Notes: generated by a model from the sequence alone, not told the origin. DNA of 64,000 nt from Aquila chrysaetos chrysaetos (GCF_900496995.4 NC_044006.1:30751120-30815119), one strand, 5' to 3'; shown: positions 14,477 to 26,399, numbered from the stretch's first letter. Program-made: numbers and translations.

Positions 14477-14581
14477 CTCTCTGGCAATGTTACTCAGAGC
14501 TTCATCTTCTGCAGAAAACCTGTCTTTCACTGGAGTTCTCTTCCGTCCTGATCCAGGAGTTCCCATTTTTATTCTCTGGTT
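14477..14581 (-). CDS. LRRFIP2: LRRFIP2 first coding exon with start codon
   Basis: On the minus strand an acceptor GCAAATACAG opens at 14581. Fifteen untranslated bases lead to ATG at 14566, and 30 codons end at 14477 with donor AGAGAG|GTTTGT. The protein starts [20 protein letters not shown] and continues [10 protein letters not shown], then joins the 3611-3697 exon as [12 protein letters not shown]. This matches the known LRRFIP2 N-terminus apart from small changes. From memory LRRFIP1 starts MGTQGPGRKR, so the paralogue is distinguishable. Synteny with GOLGA4 supports LRRFIP2. The start is fixed by homology. The 15 upstream bases contain no in-frame stop (AAC CAG AGA ATA AAA), so an upstream exon could in principle add residues. 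The feature includes these 15 untranslated bases; coding sequence is 14477-14566. Confidence 0.95.
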
Positions 14582-15112
14582 CTGTATTTGCAAAAACAGA
14601 CGGGAAAAAGCTCAGTTTTCAGATCTGGAATTAAAACTAAACAAGCAATTCACACCCCAAAATGTGATAAATTTTCCAATTCTTTAGCTATATGATACTC
14701 CAGAAACCTACATGCCATTGGCACAAATTTCTCCAGTAGTTCTATTTCTGGGAAAACTTTATCACAAAATCTTGCAGCAGCTTTATAGAACACCACTGCA
14801 TTCTACAAGGCGCACACACAGCATTTTTCTACTGAACAGAACCCATCAGTTTACCTACAGCTTCAAAGTTATACACAACTGTCAAGTGCTCCTGCTCAAT
14901 GACAATACCTATGTACCCTGTCACTTTTCACAACTCCTAAAAGTAAGCATCCATTTAATTTTATGAACGTGAAGAAAACCTATAGGCAGCAATGGGTTCA
15001 AGAATTAAACTTACATGATCATAAGAGCTCTCTCCAAAACAGAAAAGATAGATTCAGCAAACTTTTCAAAGCATCAAAGCAGGGAGGTGAGGCTTATTTA
15101 AGTTTTAATGCA

Positions 15113-15148
15113 GCTGTTCTCATTCAGCTGCAACTGAATGAGAACAGC
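15113..15148. other. Perfect 15-bp inverted repeat with 6-nt loop
   Basis: GCTGTTCTCATTCAG (15113-15127) is followed by the loop CTGCAA and then its exact reverse complement CTGAATGAGAACAGC (15134-15148). The arms form a 15-bp hairpin with no mismatch. Beyond an A/A mismatch, short partial pairing continues (15111 with 15150). It sits in LRRFIP2 intron 1. The stem is shorter than a usual microRNA precursor (about 30 bp), so a structural or chance origin is as likely. Confidence 0.9.
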
Positions 15149-15836
15149 AGTCGTCTTCTAAAGTAAAAGTTTTACTATAGTAGAAGTAACAACATTTCTA
15201 GTCAAACATTCTTTTGCCTAATGAGATTCCTAATTTGGGAAATGGAGAAACATACTAACATCATATACCCAGAATAACACATAAAATAGCCTCTTAGTCT
15301 TCTTCCAGAAACCTCTGTTATCAATTGCAAGAATATAAAAATCACCACCAAACCAAAACATAGCACATACAGCCACAGACAGAAAACCATTACTCAAAAA
15401 ATAATCTAAATTAGTTTTTTCAAATATCCTAAAGAAACCCTACTTCCAGACATCCAGGTCCTTCCAAATGTCAGATCAGAATTTGGTGGTAGTCCAGCTA
15501 TTTGATATAAATGAGGTAAGTGTCCCACACAGGAAAAACACCTTATTTAGAACAAAATTTTCTTCACGCAAATAGAAAAGGTCTAGAAGGGAAATACTAT
15601 TGGGTATCCTTTTGCAACTGAACTGGTGCAAGAACCATCTTTCATACTGGGTCTAATCAGTAAACATTCAAGAATTCCTTACAGTTTAATCAAAGGGAGA
15701 AAAGGAAAAAAAAAGTGACAGCGGTATTCTTGTGCAAGCACAGTTTTTACTTTTATTTTTATACAGCAATCACAAAGCCAAAATACAGAAAGTGGGGTAC
15801 TTTCTGGCACTAAAAGATACCAAGTAGCATCACAGC

Positions 15837-15858
15837 TTTTTTTTTTTTTTTTTTTTTT
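15837..15858. repeat. Poly-T run (22 bases)
   Basis: Uninterrupted T run on the plus strand, so poly-A in LRRFIP2 sense. No retrocopy was recognised next to it. Confidence 0.8.
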
Positions 15859-17469
15859 AATTTTAGCTTCTACACTTCTTCCCTCCTCCATAAGTCTATC
15901 CCACTAGTCCTCTCTTTTCCTTGCAGGCAGGAAGTTTTTTATTCTGCTTCAAATTCTGCAGGTATTTTACTATTCTTTATGTGCTTAGGTAAGGGAAATA
16001 GAATATTTGCTGATGAGAGAAAAGACAACAAAGACTTGAAACTGGATGTCCCCCTCCTTAAAAGCTCCTGCATAGGACAGATATAACAGTTATGCAATAA
16101 TCTTATTCCCAGTTGCTATTCTGAGACCAAAACTAAACATACTCAATACTGCAGGTGCACAACAACTCCATTGTGTAAAAAACCTTAAAGGAGAGCTTGC
16201 AGTGTTTGTGGACAAGCAGTAGAGGAATAAAACCACAGTATCTGAAGGGGCCAGAGAAGATGCAGTTCTATTGTCCAGTAACGAACACACTCCTGATGGA
16301 GAAGAGCAGACATAAGTACCCCCTGGATTTCATCCATTCCTCCACAGGCTGCTCATTCATTTTGTAGCGCAGAGTGGTTGGATAAAATAGAGGCATTTGG
16401 ACCAACACACAGGACTTACCTGCCAAGGAAGTGTTTTCACCATCTGCCTCTGGCTTATGGTTCAATTTATTTTTTACTCCCCCACAACATGATTTTTTTG
16501 CTTGTTTTGGCTTTAATTCTGGTATTAGGTAGCAGCACACTTGCAGGAAGAAATATAAGAGTCCAGCCTCTTATCAGAGATTGGGATGGGTCTTGGAAGT
16601 AGGGCAGCAGAGCTCAAACTCAGGGTAAGGGGAGACTGAGATAAGGCCTGGGACAAGTATTGCCACTATTAATCCACTCCGTAAGAGTCTGTCTTTTTAG
16701 TCTTAAAAAGAAACAAGCAAACTTACGTGTTATACTCAGATTAATTTCGATATATACATGCAGAAAGCAGTTTGGAGATCTCTGTGGCAAAGGTTTAAGC
16801 TCAGAGCTACAGGTTGCTGCCCATCTTCGGAAGAAATGTCTCCAAAAATCTGTATCTTTTTTCAGTAATTCTTACTGGCTGACTTCAAATAAGAAAAGCA
16901 GGTAGGGCCCAAAGCAGAAGTTGCATCAACACAAAATAATACGCCCTTACTACAGAAGGTTTTTCACAAGATTATATATTAGTCAAAAAAAAAGAAAATT
17001 AAAAATCAGGAAATTATGTTATTACAATAGATCAGCTCATGTAAACAGCAGAACTCAAACCTATCTACTAAAAAAGGTCACTAAGCACGAAATGAAATTT
17101 TTTTAATTTGTATGTTGAGGGTTGTATTTCTTAACTAAATATTTACCACAATAGTAAAAACTGCACAATAACTGCACATGCCATAGCCCTGAACTGCATT
17201 TGTGGACATCCTTTAAACAACATACCACTTCTAATACACAACTAACTTTGGTTGGTTAATTCAGGGAGATTCTCTTAGCTGGCAGACTGATGCAGGGAAT
17301 TGAATGTAATAGGTTATATAGCTATTTTTAGTATACCTACGTTCAGACTGACAATAAGTACTAACATATATATGTAGAGTAGTGAATTTAAAAAAAATAG
17401 ATGCTGATGCTTTAAATGAATAAAAAGCACTTAATCTCAGTCTCGCTGTAGCATAATTGTGCCAAAGTC

Positions 17470-18300
17470 ACTGTGGAGGAAGGCAAGTGTGGCACTCCTG
17501 CTAGCCATCTGCCACGCTTCTCACCTAGGATGAGCACAGAACTCCTGACTGAGCCCAAACCCAAAAAACAGGAAGCAGGGACACGTTACTTAGAAGGTAT
17601 ACAGACATGTTGCCTTTGCCTACAAGGAGAAGTTAGGCAAGCCAAAGCTCACCTGAAGTCAAAACCAGCAAAGGTTGACAGGGACAAAGAGATAGGCTAC
17701 TGTAAGAACACTAAGAACAAAAGAAAGACTAAGAAAACTGTTGGGCCATTGCTTAGTGACGCAGGGGGCAGAGTGGGGGGTGCTTGCAAGGCCCACCCTT
17801 GGCAAAATAGACTGAATAATATCAAATGTGAAGATAAGAATTTTTGTGTGTGCAAATCAAATATGCAAAATTGTCTGACAGAATCTTGGCCCAAAACTGG
17901 TCATGTTGAAGAGCAAGAGGATCATCAGTTAGATTAAACAGTAACTAGGGAATGAGAAAGAAATGTTTGAAATAAAGGAGTCCTCTTGAAAAGAAGCATA
18001 AAAAAATATGAAAGTCTGTACCAGTGGGAGAGACCTTGGAGAGGAAATGGCATCAGTCAAACCCTGGTTTGACACTGCCAGAAGTCACCCCGCTTACTGC
18101 ATCATGGCATCTGTCCAGGCCAGACAGTGCAGCACCCCTCCAGGAGGATGCAAGGTCCTGCACTCCAGCTGGCAGGTGGTCCATACAGGGTGCAGCAAGG
18201 GAGGAGAACCCACACCTTAGATGCACGAACCCAAGCTTGTGAGGTGCACTCTCACTGGCACATCCATTAGGGCATTGCAGGGAACAGCATAAGTACACAC
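17470..18300 (+). mobile_element. Probable degraded LTR-like or unclassified repeat
   Basis: This block differs in texture from the AT-rich intron around it. It starts near TGTGGAGGAAGGCAAG, is purine-rich on the plus strand, contains a TATA-like GCATAAAAAAATATG at about 17995 and an AATAAAGGAG near 17970, then a more GC-rich segment (18010-18300). That order resembles an avian endogenous-retrovirus LTR. A plus-strand open frame (17473-17937, 154 codons) shows no gag, pol or env motif. I could not define both LTR ends or a target-site duplication, so the class is uncertain. The CR1 fragment immediately downstream shows the area has been a repeat landing site. Confidence 0.35.
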
Positions 18301-18384
18301 AAATCTAGAGAACTCACATCTCCAAGAGGAATCATGTGCAAATAGGGGACCCTGAAGTTGAAGAACAGAGGCATGTTAAACATT

Positions 18385-18537
18385 AGCCTAGAGAGGCTGT
18401 GAAACATCCAGCCCTGAAGATATTCAAAACTTGACTGGACAAGGCTCTGAAAAACCTGCTCTAATTGACCACACTTTGGGCAAGGGGTAACCTCAAGAGT
18501 TTCCTTCCAAAATAACAGACTATATGATTCTATAGTT
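18385..18537 (+). mobile_element. CR1 LINE 3'-end fragment
   Basis: The plus strand reads GAGAGGCTGTGAAACATCCA, then CCCTGAAGATATTCAAAACT, GACTGGACAAGGCTCTG, AACCTGCTCTAATTGACC and finally ACTATATGATTCTATAG. This is the stereotyped 3' end of CR1, including its short ATTCTATG-type tail. Only about 150 bp remain, and the divergence points to an old copy. It is antisense to LRRFIP2. Confidence 0.88.
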
Positions 18538-21500
18538 GTTATTGCTGCCAGCTTTGAAACTAAATCTCAATATAAGCTTTCTTTAATAAGATGTTTTAAC
18601 ATGTCTTCAAGGGTCTTTTGTCCCTTTTGTCACAATTTCTTCCATTCCATTTAACTTTTAATTGAGCTGATATATGTCAGAGCATTTCATTTCTTGTTAT
18701 ACAGTTCAGTACTAAAGAGATTTAGTCCTATTGCTAATAGACTAATTAGTCTAATACTAAATGCATCATGATGTTACTTCTCAGAAAAATGTAAGGTGCC
18801 AAATATTTCACATGCATGCAGAAATATTTCATAGGTGCTTCACTTGTATAACCTGCTATTTACGGGAAAAATTATTTTGACGCAAGTTATAAAGAATTTA
18901 ACATATGCTGTAATATTACGATTTTCACAGAAAATAACTAAAGACTACCCCAAAACAAAATACAACCACACAAAGAACAGTTTGTTACACTGGCCTTCCT
19001 AAACTATAAAAGATAATAAAAGGAAAGTACATTATAATCTGCTGCATTTACAGTTCAGAATTCCTGAGTCACAACTATTATGTGTTTATTCCTTACTGTA
19101 GGCTGGGTTACACATTGTATTACATGACTGATGAAGTGATATCCTGTTGTATTTCATTCCAAAAAACTGAAAGGTCTGAAGCCCCCAAACAAACCAGAAG
19201 ATCTGTGAGGAAATCCCTCAAGTTCCCTCTTACTCATCTGCACTTCAGGCATATATAAATTTTATCTCTTCCCCAAGTCTTTGCTGTCTACTCTTCTTCT
19301 TCTTACCTTCAGACTAAAGGTTCTCTTTGTTTCTTTTTCACTTCCTAGAAAAAAGTGTAACCTGTCTTACATAAAACAGCAGCTACACTACAATTTAAGG
19401 CCCTATTACTCACCACCTTCAGTGGCACCACCTGTTCTGATGCCTGGGTCTATGCCAGTGTATTTGGCATCACGTACATGCAAGGCATTCAGATACTACA
19501 GTGTGAACACGCTATAAATAAACAGACTGAAACTCTCCTTTTCTCCTTCAAGAAAGACTACAAGATAATTAAAATTCACCTGTGTAGAAACAATCTCTGT
19601 ATATTTGATCCAACAACAGAAAAGAGCAGTACTGCTCTAGAAACACTGGCTGTTAGAACCAGCCTCAGTTTCCCAGTTAATACTAGAATATAAGCCAGCA
19701 GCCCCTGCATTTGAAGTCCAAAGCCACAAACGCAGCAGTTTATATCTTTAAAGAAGTAAATTCTTTTAATGCTAAGGAGTTGCTCCTTTTGCCCATAACA
19801 TCCAAGCAAAGTTTCTTGCTATTTCAGTTGTCCACTTGCAAAGTTAACATTTTTATCTGCTACAGACCTTTAAACATTTGAATTGAGTGGACCACAAAGG
19901 ATGTTCTACAGAATGCTGCAATAGCACTAACTGCCTCTGCTGCTGAAAAGTGTTATCTTTGACATGTGATAAGACAGAAAAACACTACTGGGAAGTTGTT
20001 CATTATAAAATATCATCTGAGTGTAATTTCACAATATTAGAGTACATAAATACCTACGTTTGTCACAGAATTTTATCTGTCTCTTAACGACCAAGATGTA
20101 GCACTAGGCATTTTCTCAACAAACCCCCAAAATCTCACAGAATACTTAGTAACAGTCCGTGTGATCAATTTCAGTTATAAGTTGATTCAATTTAAAGTAG
20201 CAGCTAAATCCTTTGATTTCATAAGAACAAAAAGGCAGTGAAGCCAGTGGGAGAGGGCAACATTAACACAGACGAAGGGTGGAATTTCTTGACATCAAAC
20301 AGTCTAAAAACCTAAAAGAAAGAATCTGAATGAAGGTTACTTGGACAAATAATGTTAGAAACACATTAATAAATAAGGAGGATGAATGTAAGAAGCAGGA
20401 GAAAAAAAAACATTGCTCACCAGCAAACCAATCACAGATTGTTGATAAAGTACAAACAGTAGTAAACATTTTCATTTTTGACAGTTCCACAAATGTGAAA
20501 TATACTAGAAAAATATACTTGTGAAATATACTAAAAAGAGTAAAAGCTTTTTCAAATACCTAACTAAAAAGAAAGATTTAAGAAGCAGGAATGCTATGCA
20601 ATGATGATGGAGTTGAAATTGAAGAATCTGAATATACTTCATAAGTTAACTGAACACTTGCTCATTACTTCAACGAATGAATAGTGCTGATGAGTGAACA
20701 GATGGAAGCTACCATACCTGCAATTAGAGCAAAGTTCTAAAAGTTAATGTGCTCAGAAGAACAGTGGAAAACCCAACCCAGCTATTTTAAAGAACTGTCT
20801 CATGAAATTGCAGCTCTAGCAACACAAAGCTACAAACAACCCAGAGGTATTATTACTGCAAAACAGCAGAAGTAGCATTCATATTTGAGAAGGAGCAGAA
20901 AGAATCACATTGGCAATCACAATCCTATTTGCTTAACCTTCAGTGCTTTGTCAAAGCAAACTCTAAAGGAGACACAGAAATAAGTGGACATAGAATAAAA
21001 ATACATGACTTGAGTTAAAATTACACAAGACAAACATAAGTCTTCCCCAGAAGAATGCCCCTATACAACGGTATGCTCTTTGGAATTAGCATATCTGTCC
21101 ATGGGCTCAAAAGCACCCAAGAAAGAAAAGGAGCTGCATGATCACAGTGTGACCATGACCCAACAAAGGACTGTGTGGGGAGTGAGAAAGGGAAGTAAAC
21201 AGGGTTTTAATGCAAGTAGTTTTAAGGATTCATTTAGAATTTTCATTCAGAATAACCTTGTTCAGAAAAAGATTAACTGAAACTAGAGCTATCGCAAAAA
21301 AGAGCTGCTAATATGAGTAAAAGAGCCTAACATCAAAGGGAAAAAGCAAAGACTGAGAAGAGCATATAATTACTGTCTGCCAAAAGATTACTGTTCTTAC
21401 CACTATGATGGAGGCAAAGTTATTCCAGTTCATGAATAGTGTTTCCATTTTTAAAAAAACCTGTTCATCTCTAATCACAGCTCCCTTCAGAAACCCGTTG

Positions 21501-24500
21501 GCACAAAGTTTCTGCTTTGAGCAGACAAGCTCATGTCAGCTTCTTCAAGAAAAAGTTACTTTTTGGATAATTGACAGTTAATCCAGTACAAGCTGACAAC
21601 TGCACAATCTACCCCTTTAATGCAGCATATTTGCAGTTTATTTGCCTTTTTAAAATCTGAGAAATACAACTTCTTACAAGTTCATGGTGTTTAGCAATAG
21701 AAAGACAATTCCTTAGAGGGGGTTGAAATCCCTCAGTTTGTTGGTGTTATAGAGCTATAGATGAACAGTAAGTCACCAGTTAGGAATCAAAAAGCCATTA
21801 TGCAGTCCTTAAAAGTGTTGTCTGATGAAGCCATAAAGTGTAGCCATGCCTGGTTAGTGTTGGTAAACTTAAAGCAATGCAAGCCAGTAACTGTACAAAT
21901 GTATCCTATAGCCCTGTAGAACCACCAGGCACCTCCAGACCCACACCAAGCTATCTTTGGTGACCTTCCTCAGTCTTTGCAAACTACCAAAATTCCAAGA
22001 CAACATCATGCAGTGATGCAGCTTCAAGTAGTGGCACTTATTTTACGAAGTATGAGTTCTCTGCCATTCAGTTGCTAAGAACTGCACCATTACTCCACAA
22101 AATAAAACATTACATACAGGATATTATCATCAGAGACAAGAAGCATCTGCAAAGCTCCTATAATGGTCAGTCACTAGAGGATTTCTCAGGGCACAATGTA
22201 AAGCATATCTACGTTTCAGAAAAGGAGTATAACACAGTTGGACTTTTCTAGAATCAGTGCTACCATAAATGCTGAAGATCCAGGAACAAACTAAGAAATC
22301 AAATGCGATTTAAAAATATGAGGAAATGACAGTACTATAATGAGCACCATGAAAAATGACAGGAATGCATAATAAAAAACCGAGTATCCTTTCTGTCATT
22401 TTGCAAAAGAATGATTCATTACTCATCAAAAAAAAACCCAAACCAAAACACTGCTACTATATTGAGGCTCCATTTTTTAATGAAACAAACAGAGAGCCCC
22501 ATGGTAACAACCCACATTCAGTAACAAGCTGCAACTATTTAAGATATTTTTCCATTACCAATTTAATACACTCCTACACTCTTTTCTACTACTGCTACAG
22601 TTACAGTATAACACAGAAAAGCTACTGAAGCAAGCAGGACAAATTCTCCTGGGTACCCCCTTAGAGCTTTCTCCACCTGCTGTTTCTTCGATCAGCTGAC
22701 ATCACTCCTGCTGACTAGCCCTCTGCTGCAGTAGCAGGCTGGTAGGCTTAGAAACACTTCTTCTGACCTGGCCAGTTGGGAGGTGTCCCTTCATCTCTTC
22801 CCTTGGAGCAGCTCTAACTCTGCATGCCTAATACAGAAAAACATCAACTTTATCATCTTCACAAGCAGACAGCACTATTTACATGAACTATTTTCAAGGA
22901 CATGTAATGCATAAACACAAACTGTCCATTACATACACTGACACGGTATCTACTTTCCAGATATTCAAGATAATAAATTTGGCTTACTTTCTCAGAAAGC
23001 ATATCTAATAATTTTTTGTAACACTACTGGACTGTACTGCCCCATAACTATCACCACACCTTCACATCTAGATCTTAGAAACACAAACAACAACATAGTA
23101 TCAAATCTGTTACTGGTTTCTAATCCTCTGCTGGCATTATATACCAGAGGTATTCAATTATATATATGACACCAATCTAGGTTTTTGGGGGTACATGCAC
23201 ATGACAGCTTGTGCACTATGTGAAAGTCTAGACCTTAACACGTTCTACAGATCCCTACTACTTGGAGTCCAATTTAAACAGCACTTTCTAAAAGTTCACA
23301 GGTGTTAAAGTACGACGCCATCTTCTAAGACAATAAGAGTCATTACAAAAAAGAAAAAGAAGCTCCATTGGAGTCAGTTCATAAGAAGTACTGATGTTTA
23401 GGGCAACAGGCTTACACCTGACACATTTCACACAACTGCCTTCTATTCACAAGTTCTCAGCTACAGCCAGGTATTCAGTTCAGGTAAGACTGACGTCACA
23501 CGCCAAGGTAAACATCTCCAAACCCAAGTAACACAAAACAATGGAAAAAGCATGTCATGTACATCAAACTATTTTGTACTGTAGGAGCACCTTTCATCTG
23601 TTCTTACATCATCACTAAGCAATTACATTAAGCAAGGAAACAGATGTATATTAAGAAGATAACTGTTTCTGGGGCCCAATACATTTAATTACATTCAAGA
23701 CACAATGAACGTTTAAAGAACTCACCAGACAAGCATTGATTTAATCTTACGGGAAACTTGTAACAAAAAACCCCACACGTCTCCAAAGATGTTTGATGCT
23801 AACACTGATACTTTAAAGGGATAAAACTGATCCTAGACCTTCCTAGTTTCAAGCCAAAAATGTCTGTAAGTCTGCCTAAAACAAGGGAGTCACTGAGTAG
23901 ATCATACAAATTCAACATAGTACTACTTCAGCTGCAAAACGTTTTCATTATCAGTGAAATATATAACACTGCCCTTCAAAGTGTCATGCTAGGATTCACA
24001 CTGGAAACCACTTCGAACACACAGAGCTGATCACAGCCCAGAGCTGGTTTTGGGCTCCTTCCAAAATCGTGAATGTTCCCATCTCTCTTATCATCAGCAA
24101 CAGTCTCTTTGCAATTATAGCAGCAGGGCATACTAAGAATAAAAAAATAAACGTGCTCTGAGATAAGAAAAATTAAAAAAAGCCCGAGTAAGCATCAGGA
24201 GGCCTGACTGAACCCTACCACAACTCTCTACCGAGGGGGCACGCCCTGCTGCTCTGGGGAACAGCAAAGCTGCGGTAACGTGCTTCGAGGAAGTGCGAGA
24301 CAGAAAGGCACCGAAATACACACAGCTGTGATTTCAGGACATCTTCCTTTCTCTCCCTCTCCTCTTCCTCCCCCTCATTCCGCCGTTTCCACTCAGAACC
24401 GAGGAGTGAACGGCACCTTCCCACAGGCCTTGCGGGCCGGGGGCGAGGCATCGAGCCCGGCGGAAGGGCTCGGGGCGCCCCGGCCTCCCCCTGCCCGCCC

Positions 24501-24571
24501 GCGTCAGGTCTGACAGCGCCCACAAAGACGGCGGCCGCGCACCGCCGCCGTTGTCGCTTCCCTTTCTGTTC

Positions 24572-24745
24572 ACCTACCTGACGAGGGAGCCCCGGCTGAG
24601 CCGCCGTGCCCTCCCCGCTTCTCTAAACCCGAAGAACCGGGTTCCCACCCCGCTTCCCCGCCCCGTCCGGGTTTGTATGCATATGACACCCTCCCCCCCC
24701 GGCCCTCACCCTCTTCTTGCCCGGGCCCCAGGGAGCCTTACCTGC
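24572..24745 (-). other. LRRFIP2: Candidate donors of LRRFIP2 non-coding exon 1
   Basis: Two strong minus-strand 5' splice sites lie inside the island: CAG|GTAAGG (exon end 24742) and CAG|GTAGGT (exon end 24578). Either could end a 5' UTR exon that joins the acceptor at 14581. They may be alternatives. No coding start upstream of either looks conserved, so the exon is taken as untranslated. Confidence 0.5.
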
Positions 24746-25375
24746 AGGCCAGCCTGCCGCAGTACCGGAACGCCTTAACAGGGAGGGGGGGAATTTGTTT
24801 CACTCTCCCCTCCTCCCCCTTCCACGGGTGCGAGGGGCCCGTGGCTCCCGGAATCGCCTCAGGCTCCTTCCTTCCCTCACTCCCCACGCCCAGAGCCCAA
24901 GGAACAGAGGCAGAAGCCGCCCCGGGGCGAGCGCGGTGCCCGCCGGGCACGGACCGTCCAGGGGCCGCGGCAAAGGCTGCGACAACCTCACTTCACCCGT
25001 TCCCCCCCTTCCGTCCCCTCCCTTCCCTGTGAGGGGCCGCAGGAACCGGAGCTTTAGGCAAAGACGACCCGCACCGCTCCAGGCCGCCCTCCTCCTCCTC
25101 CTCCTCCCCGCCCCGCCCTCTTGCCTCCTCCCCTTCAATGCCGGGCGGTTAGGGCCACATCAAGAACCCGGGTAGGAAACAGCGGTTAATTTCAAACCGC
25201 CCGCAGGGTCCTGCGGAAGGAGGAAGGGGCCGGCGCTGAGGGGAGGGCGGCCGGCCGGCCAGCCGCCGCGGCGGGAGCGGCACACGACCCACGCTGCTGC
25301 CGCCGAGAACGGCACGCAGCGGCGCTCCCCCCCCCCCCGCCGCCACTGCCCCTCGCACGGGCCGGCGAGGCGCAC

Positions 25376-25385
25376 TGCGCATGCA
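25376..25385. promoter_or_regulatory. NRF1-type site TGCGCATGCA
   Basis: TGCGCATGCA matches the core of the NRF1 consensus (YGCGCAYGCGC) except at the last position. NRF1 sites of this kind are typical of CpG-island promoters. Its position in the island core suggests initiation within a few hundred bases. Confidence 0.65.
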
Positions 25386-25415
25386 CCGGGCTCGCCGCCG
25401 CGGAGGGAGGGGGCG

Positions 25416-25424
25416 GCGCATGCG
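25416..25424. promoter_or_regulatory. NRF1-type site GCGCATGCG
   Basis: A second core palindrome GCGCATGCG lies 40 bases from the first. Paired sites strengthen the promoter reading. Because the motif is palindromic it does not tell direction. Confidence 0.65.
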
Positions 25425-25497
25425 TGGAGCGGGTGGGCGCGGCTGCGGGGGCGCTGACGGGTGGCGCTCGGCCGGCGGGGTCCCGGCCGGCGGTCGT

Positions 25498-25520
25498 GGG
25501 GAAGGGGCGGAGGGGGGGGG
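25498..25520 (+). other. G-quadruplex-prone G-runs in the LRRFIP2 island
   Basis: Runs of 4, 4 and 9 G are separated by AA and CGGA on the plus strand, the template strand for LRRFIP2. The 9-G run can supply two tracts, so the rule of four G-runs with short loops is met. Formation in cells is inference. Confidence 0.5.
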
Positions 25521-26229
25521 ATGGCGGGTGCCTGCGGCCTGAGGCGCCCTTTCAGCCCAGGGAAGGCGAGGCAGTAGCAGTCAGCGCTTGACGTTAAGTG
25601 CTCTGCCGGAGGAGAAGCGTGCCCTTCTCCCCCCGTTTCTCTTTTCCTCAGCAGGTAGCGAAGGGAGGGGGGTCGCGCCTTGTGGTGAGGAGGGCTGCGG
25701 CGGCCGGCTCTCCGCCTCGGCCCCCCCTATCCCCAGGCAGGCCGGCTGACTCGCTGCTGTGGTGGGGAGAGGTAGGTCTGCGACCTTCTCCTTTGTGTTT
25801 GCTTCTCGGTTTTAACTGTTGGTTTTTTTTTTTTTTTTTTTATGGAGTGGCGTTCTCCGGGGAACGGCCCAGCTAGAGCCCCGGGAGGCCGCAGCCGCCT
25901 CGGTAGAAGCGCAGCCGCGGCCGGCCCCGCACAAACCGCCGTGCTCGTTCGCGCCCTACCAAGCTGTGCGTCCCGCTGCCACCATTTTCACATGGCACGC
26001 CACACAAGGGTTTCACAAGATTTAAGTGGATGGGTGCCAGGCAGGGTTTGTGGGTAAAAATCCTGTACAAGCATTTACACCTTCTACTGGCTCAAACGCG
26101 ACCAGCCTAACATACTATCAAAATTCAAGTATAAGCAAGCATCAGAGTCCCTAAGGATAACATATACAAAATAAAGAAATGACTATACCGTTAAATATAT
26201 TCCAATTTATACACAAAGAGCCAACTAAC

Positions 26230-26356
26230 CTTCATGAAAGTATTGATGAGACTCTCCTGTGAAATAGACTTGGGATCAGATCTGTAGTCGTTTGTGCTTT
26301 TCAACACCTCTGTCAGTAAGTGCAGGGCGTCTAAGAACGTAAAGGTGATCAGAGAT
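26230..26356 (-). other. Exon-like segment of unknown identity upstream of LRRFIP2
   Basis: On the minus strand a branch-like TTCTGAC and the acceptor GTCTTCTCCAG lead into 127 bases that stay open and end at the donor ATGAAG|GTTAGT. The encoded peptide starts SLITFTFLDALHLLTEVLKS and ends with ESLINTFMK. It looks protein-like (amphipathic helix, then a polar stretch), but I do not recognise it. It lies about 0.85 kb upstream of the NRF1 sites in the LRRFIP2 island, on the same strand. The downstream end is at a codon boundary, so joining to LRRFIP2 at 14581 would remain open through NQRIK into MGTPG. It could be an alternative first or second exon, an exon of another gene, or chance. Confidence 0.3.
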
Positions 26357-26399
26357 CTGGAGAAGACGGCATTTCATATGTCAGAAATCACATGGGAAT

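Larger units (their letters stand above)
14582..24577 (-). other. LRRFIP2: LRRFIP2 intron 1 (5' UTR intron)
   Basis: About 10 kb between the first coding exon and the CpG-island first exon. It contains the 15.1 kb hairpin, a 22-base T-run (15837-15858), the LTR-like block at 17.47-18.3 kb and a CR1 3' fragment at 18.39-18.54 kb. From 18.6 to 24.1 kb I recognised no repeats or exons. A less AT-rich patch at 22.63-22.83 kb could be an alternative 5' UTR exon but has no convincing splice pair. Confidence 0.55.
24200..25990 (-). promoter_or_regulatory. LRRFIP2: LRRFIP2 CpG-island promoter
   Basis: GC content and CpG frequency rise sharply between about 24.2 and 26.0 kb, with the densest part at 24.4-25.6 kb. 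The island lies 10 kb upstream of the LRRFIP2 start-codon exon on the minus strand, as expected for its non-coding first exon. Its core holds two NRF1-type palindromes (25376-25385 and 25416-25424) and GC-box-like GGGGCGG near 25504. No TATA box was seen, which fits dispersed housekeeping initiation. Most long open frames here, on both strands, are GC-rich artefacts. The exact transcription start cannot be set from sequence. Confidence 0.8.

Noticed and set aside
24673..25421. Several 70-152 codon frames on both strands of the LRRFIP2 island
   Set aside because: They overlap each other in all frames, are low complexity (Pro, Arg, Gly) and none has a recognised domain. CpG-island artefacts.
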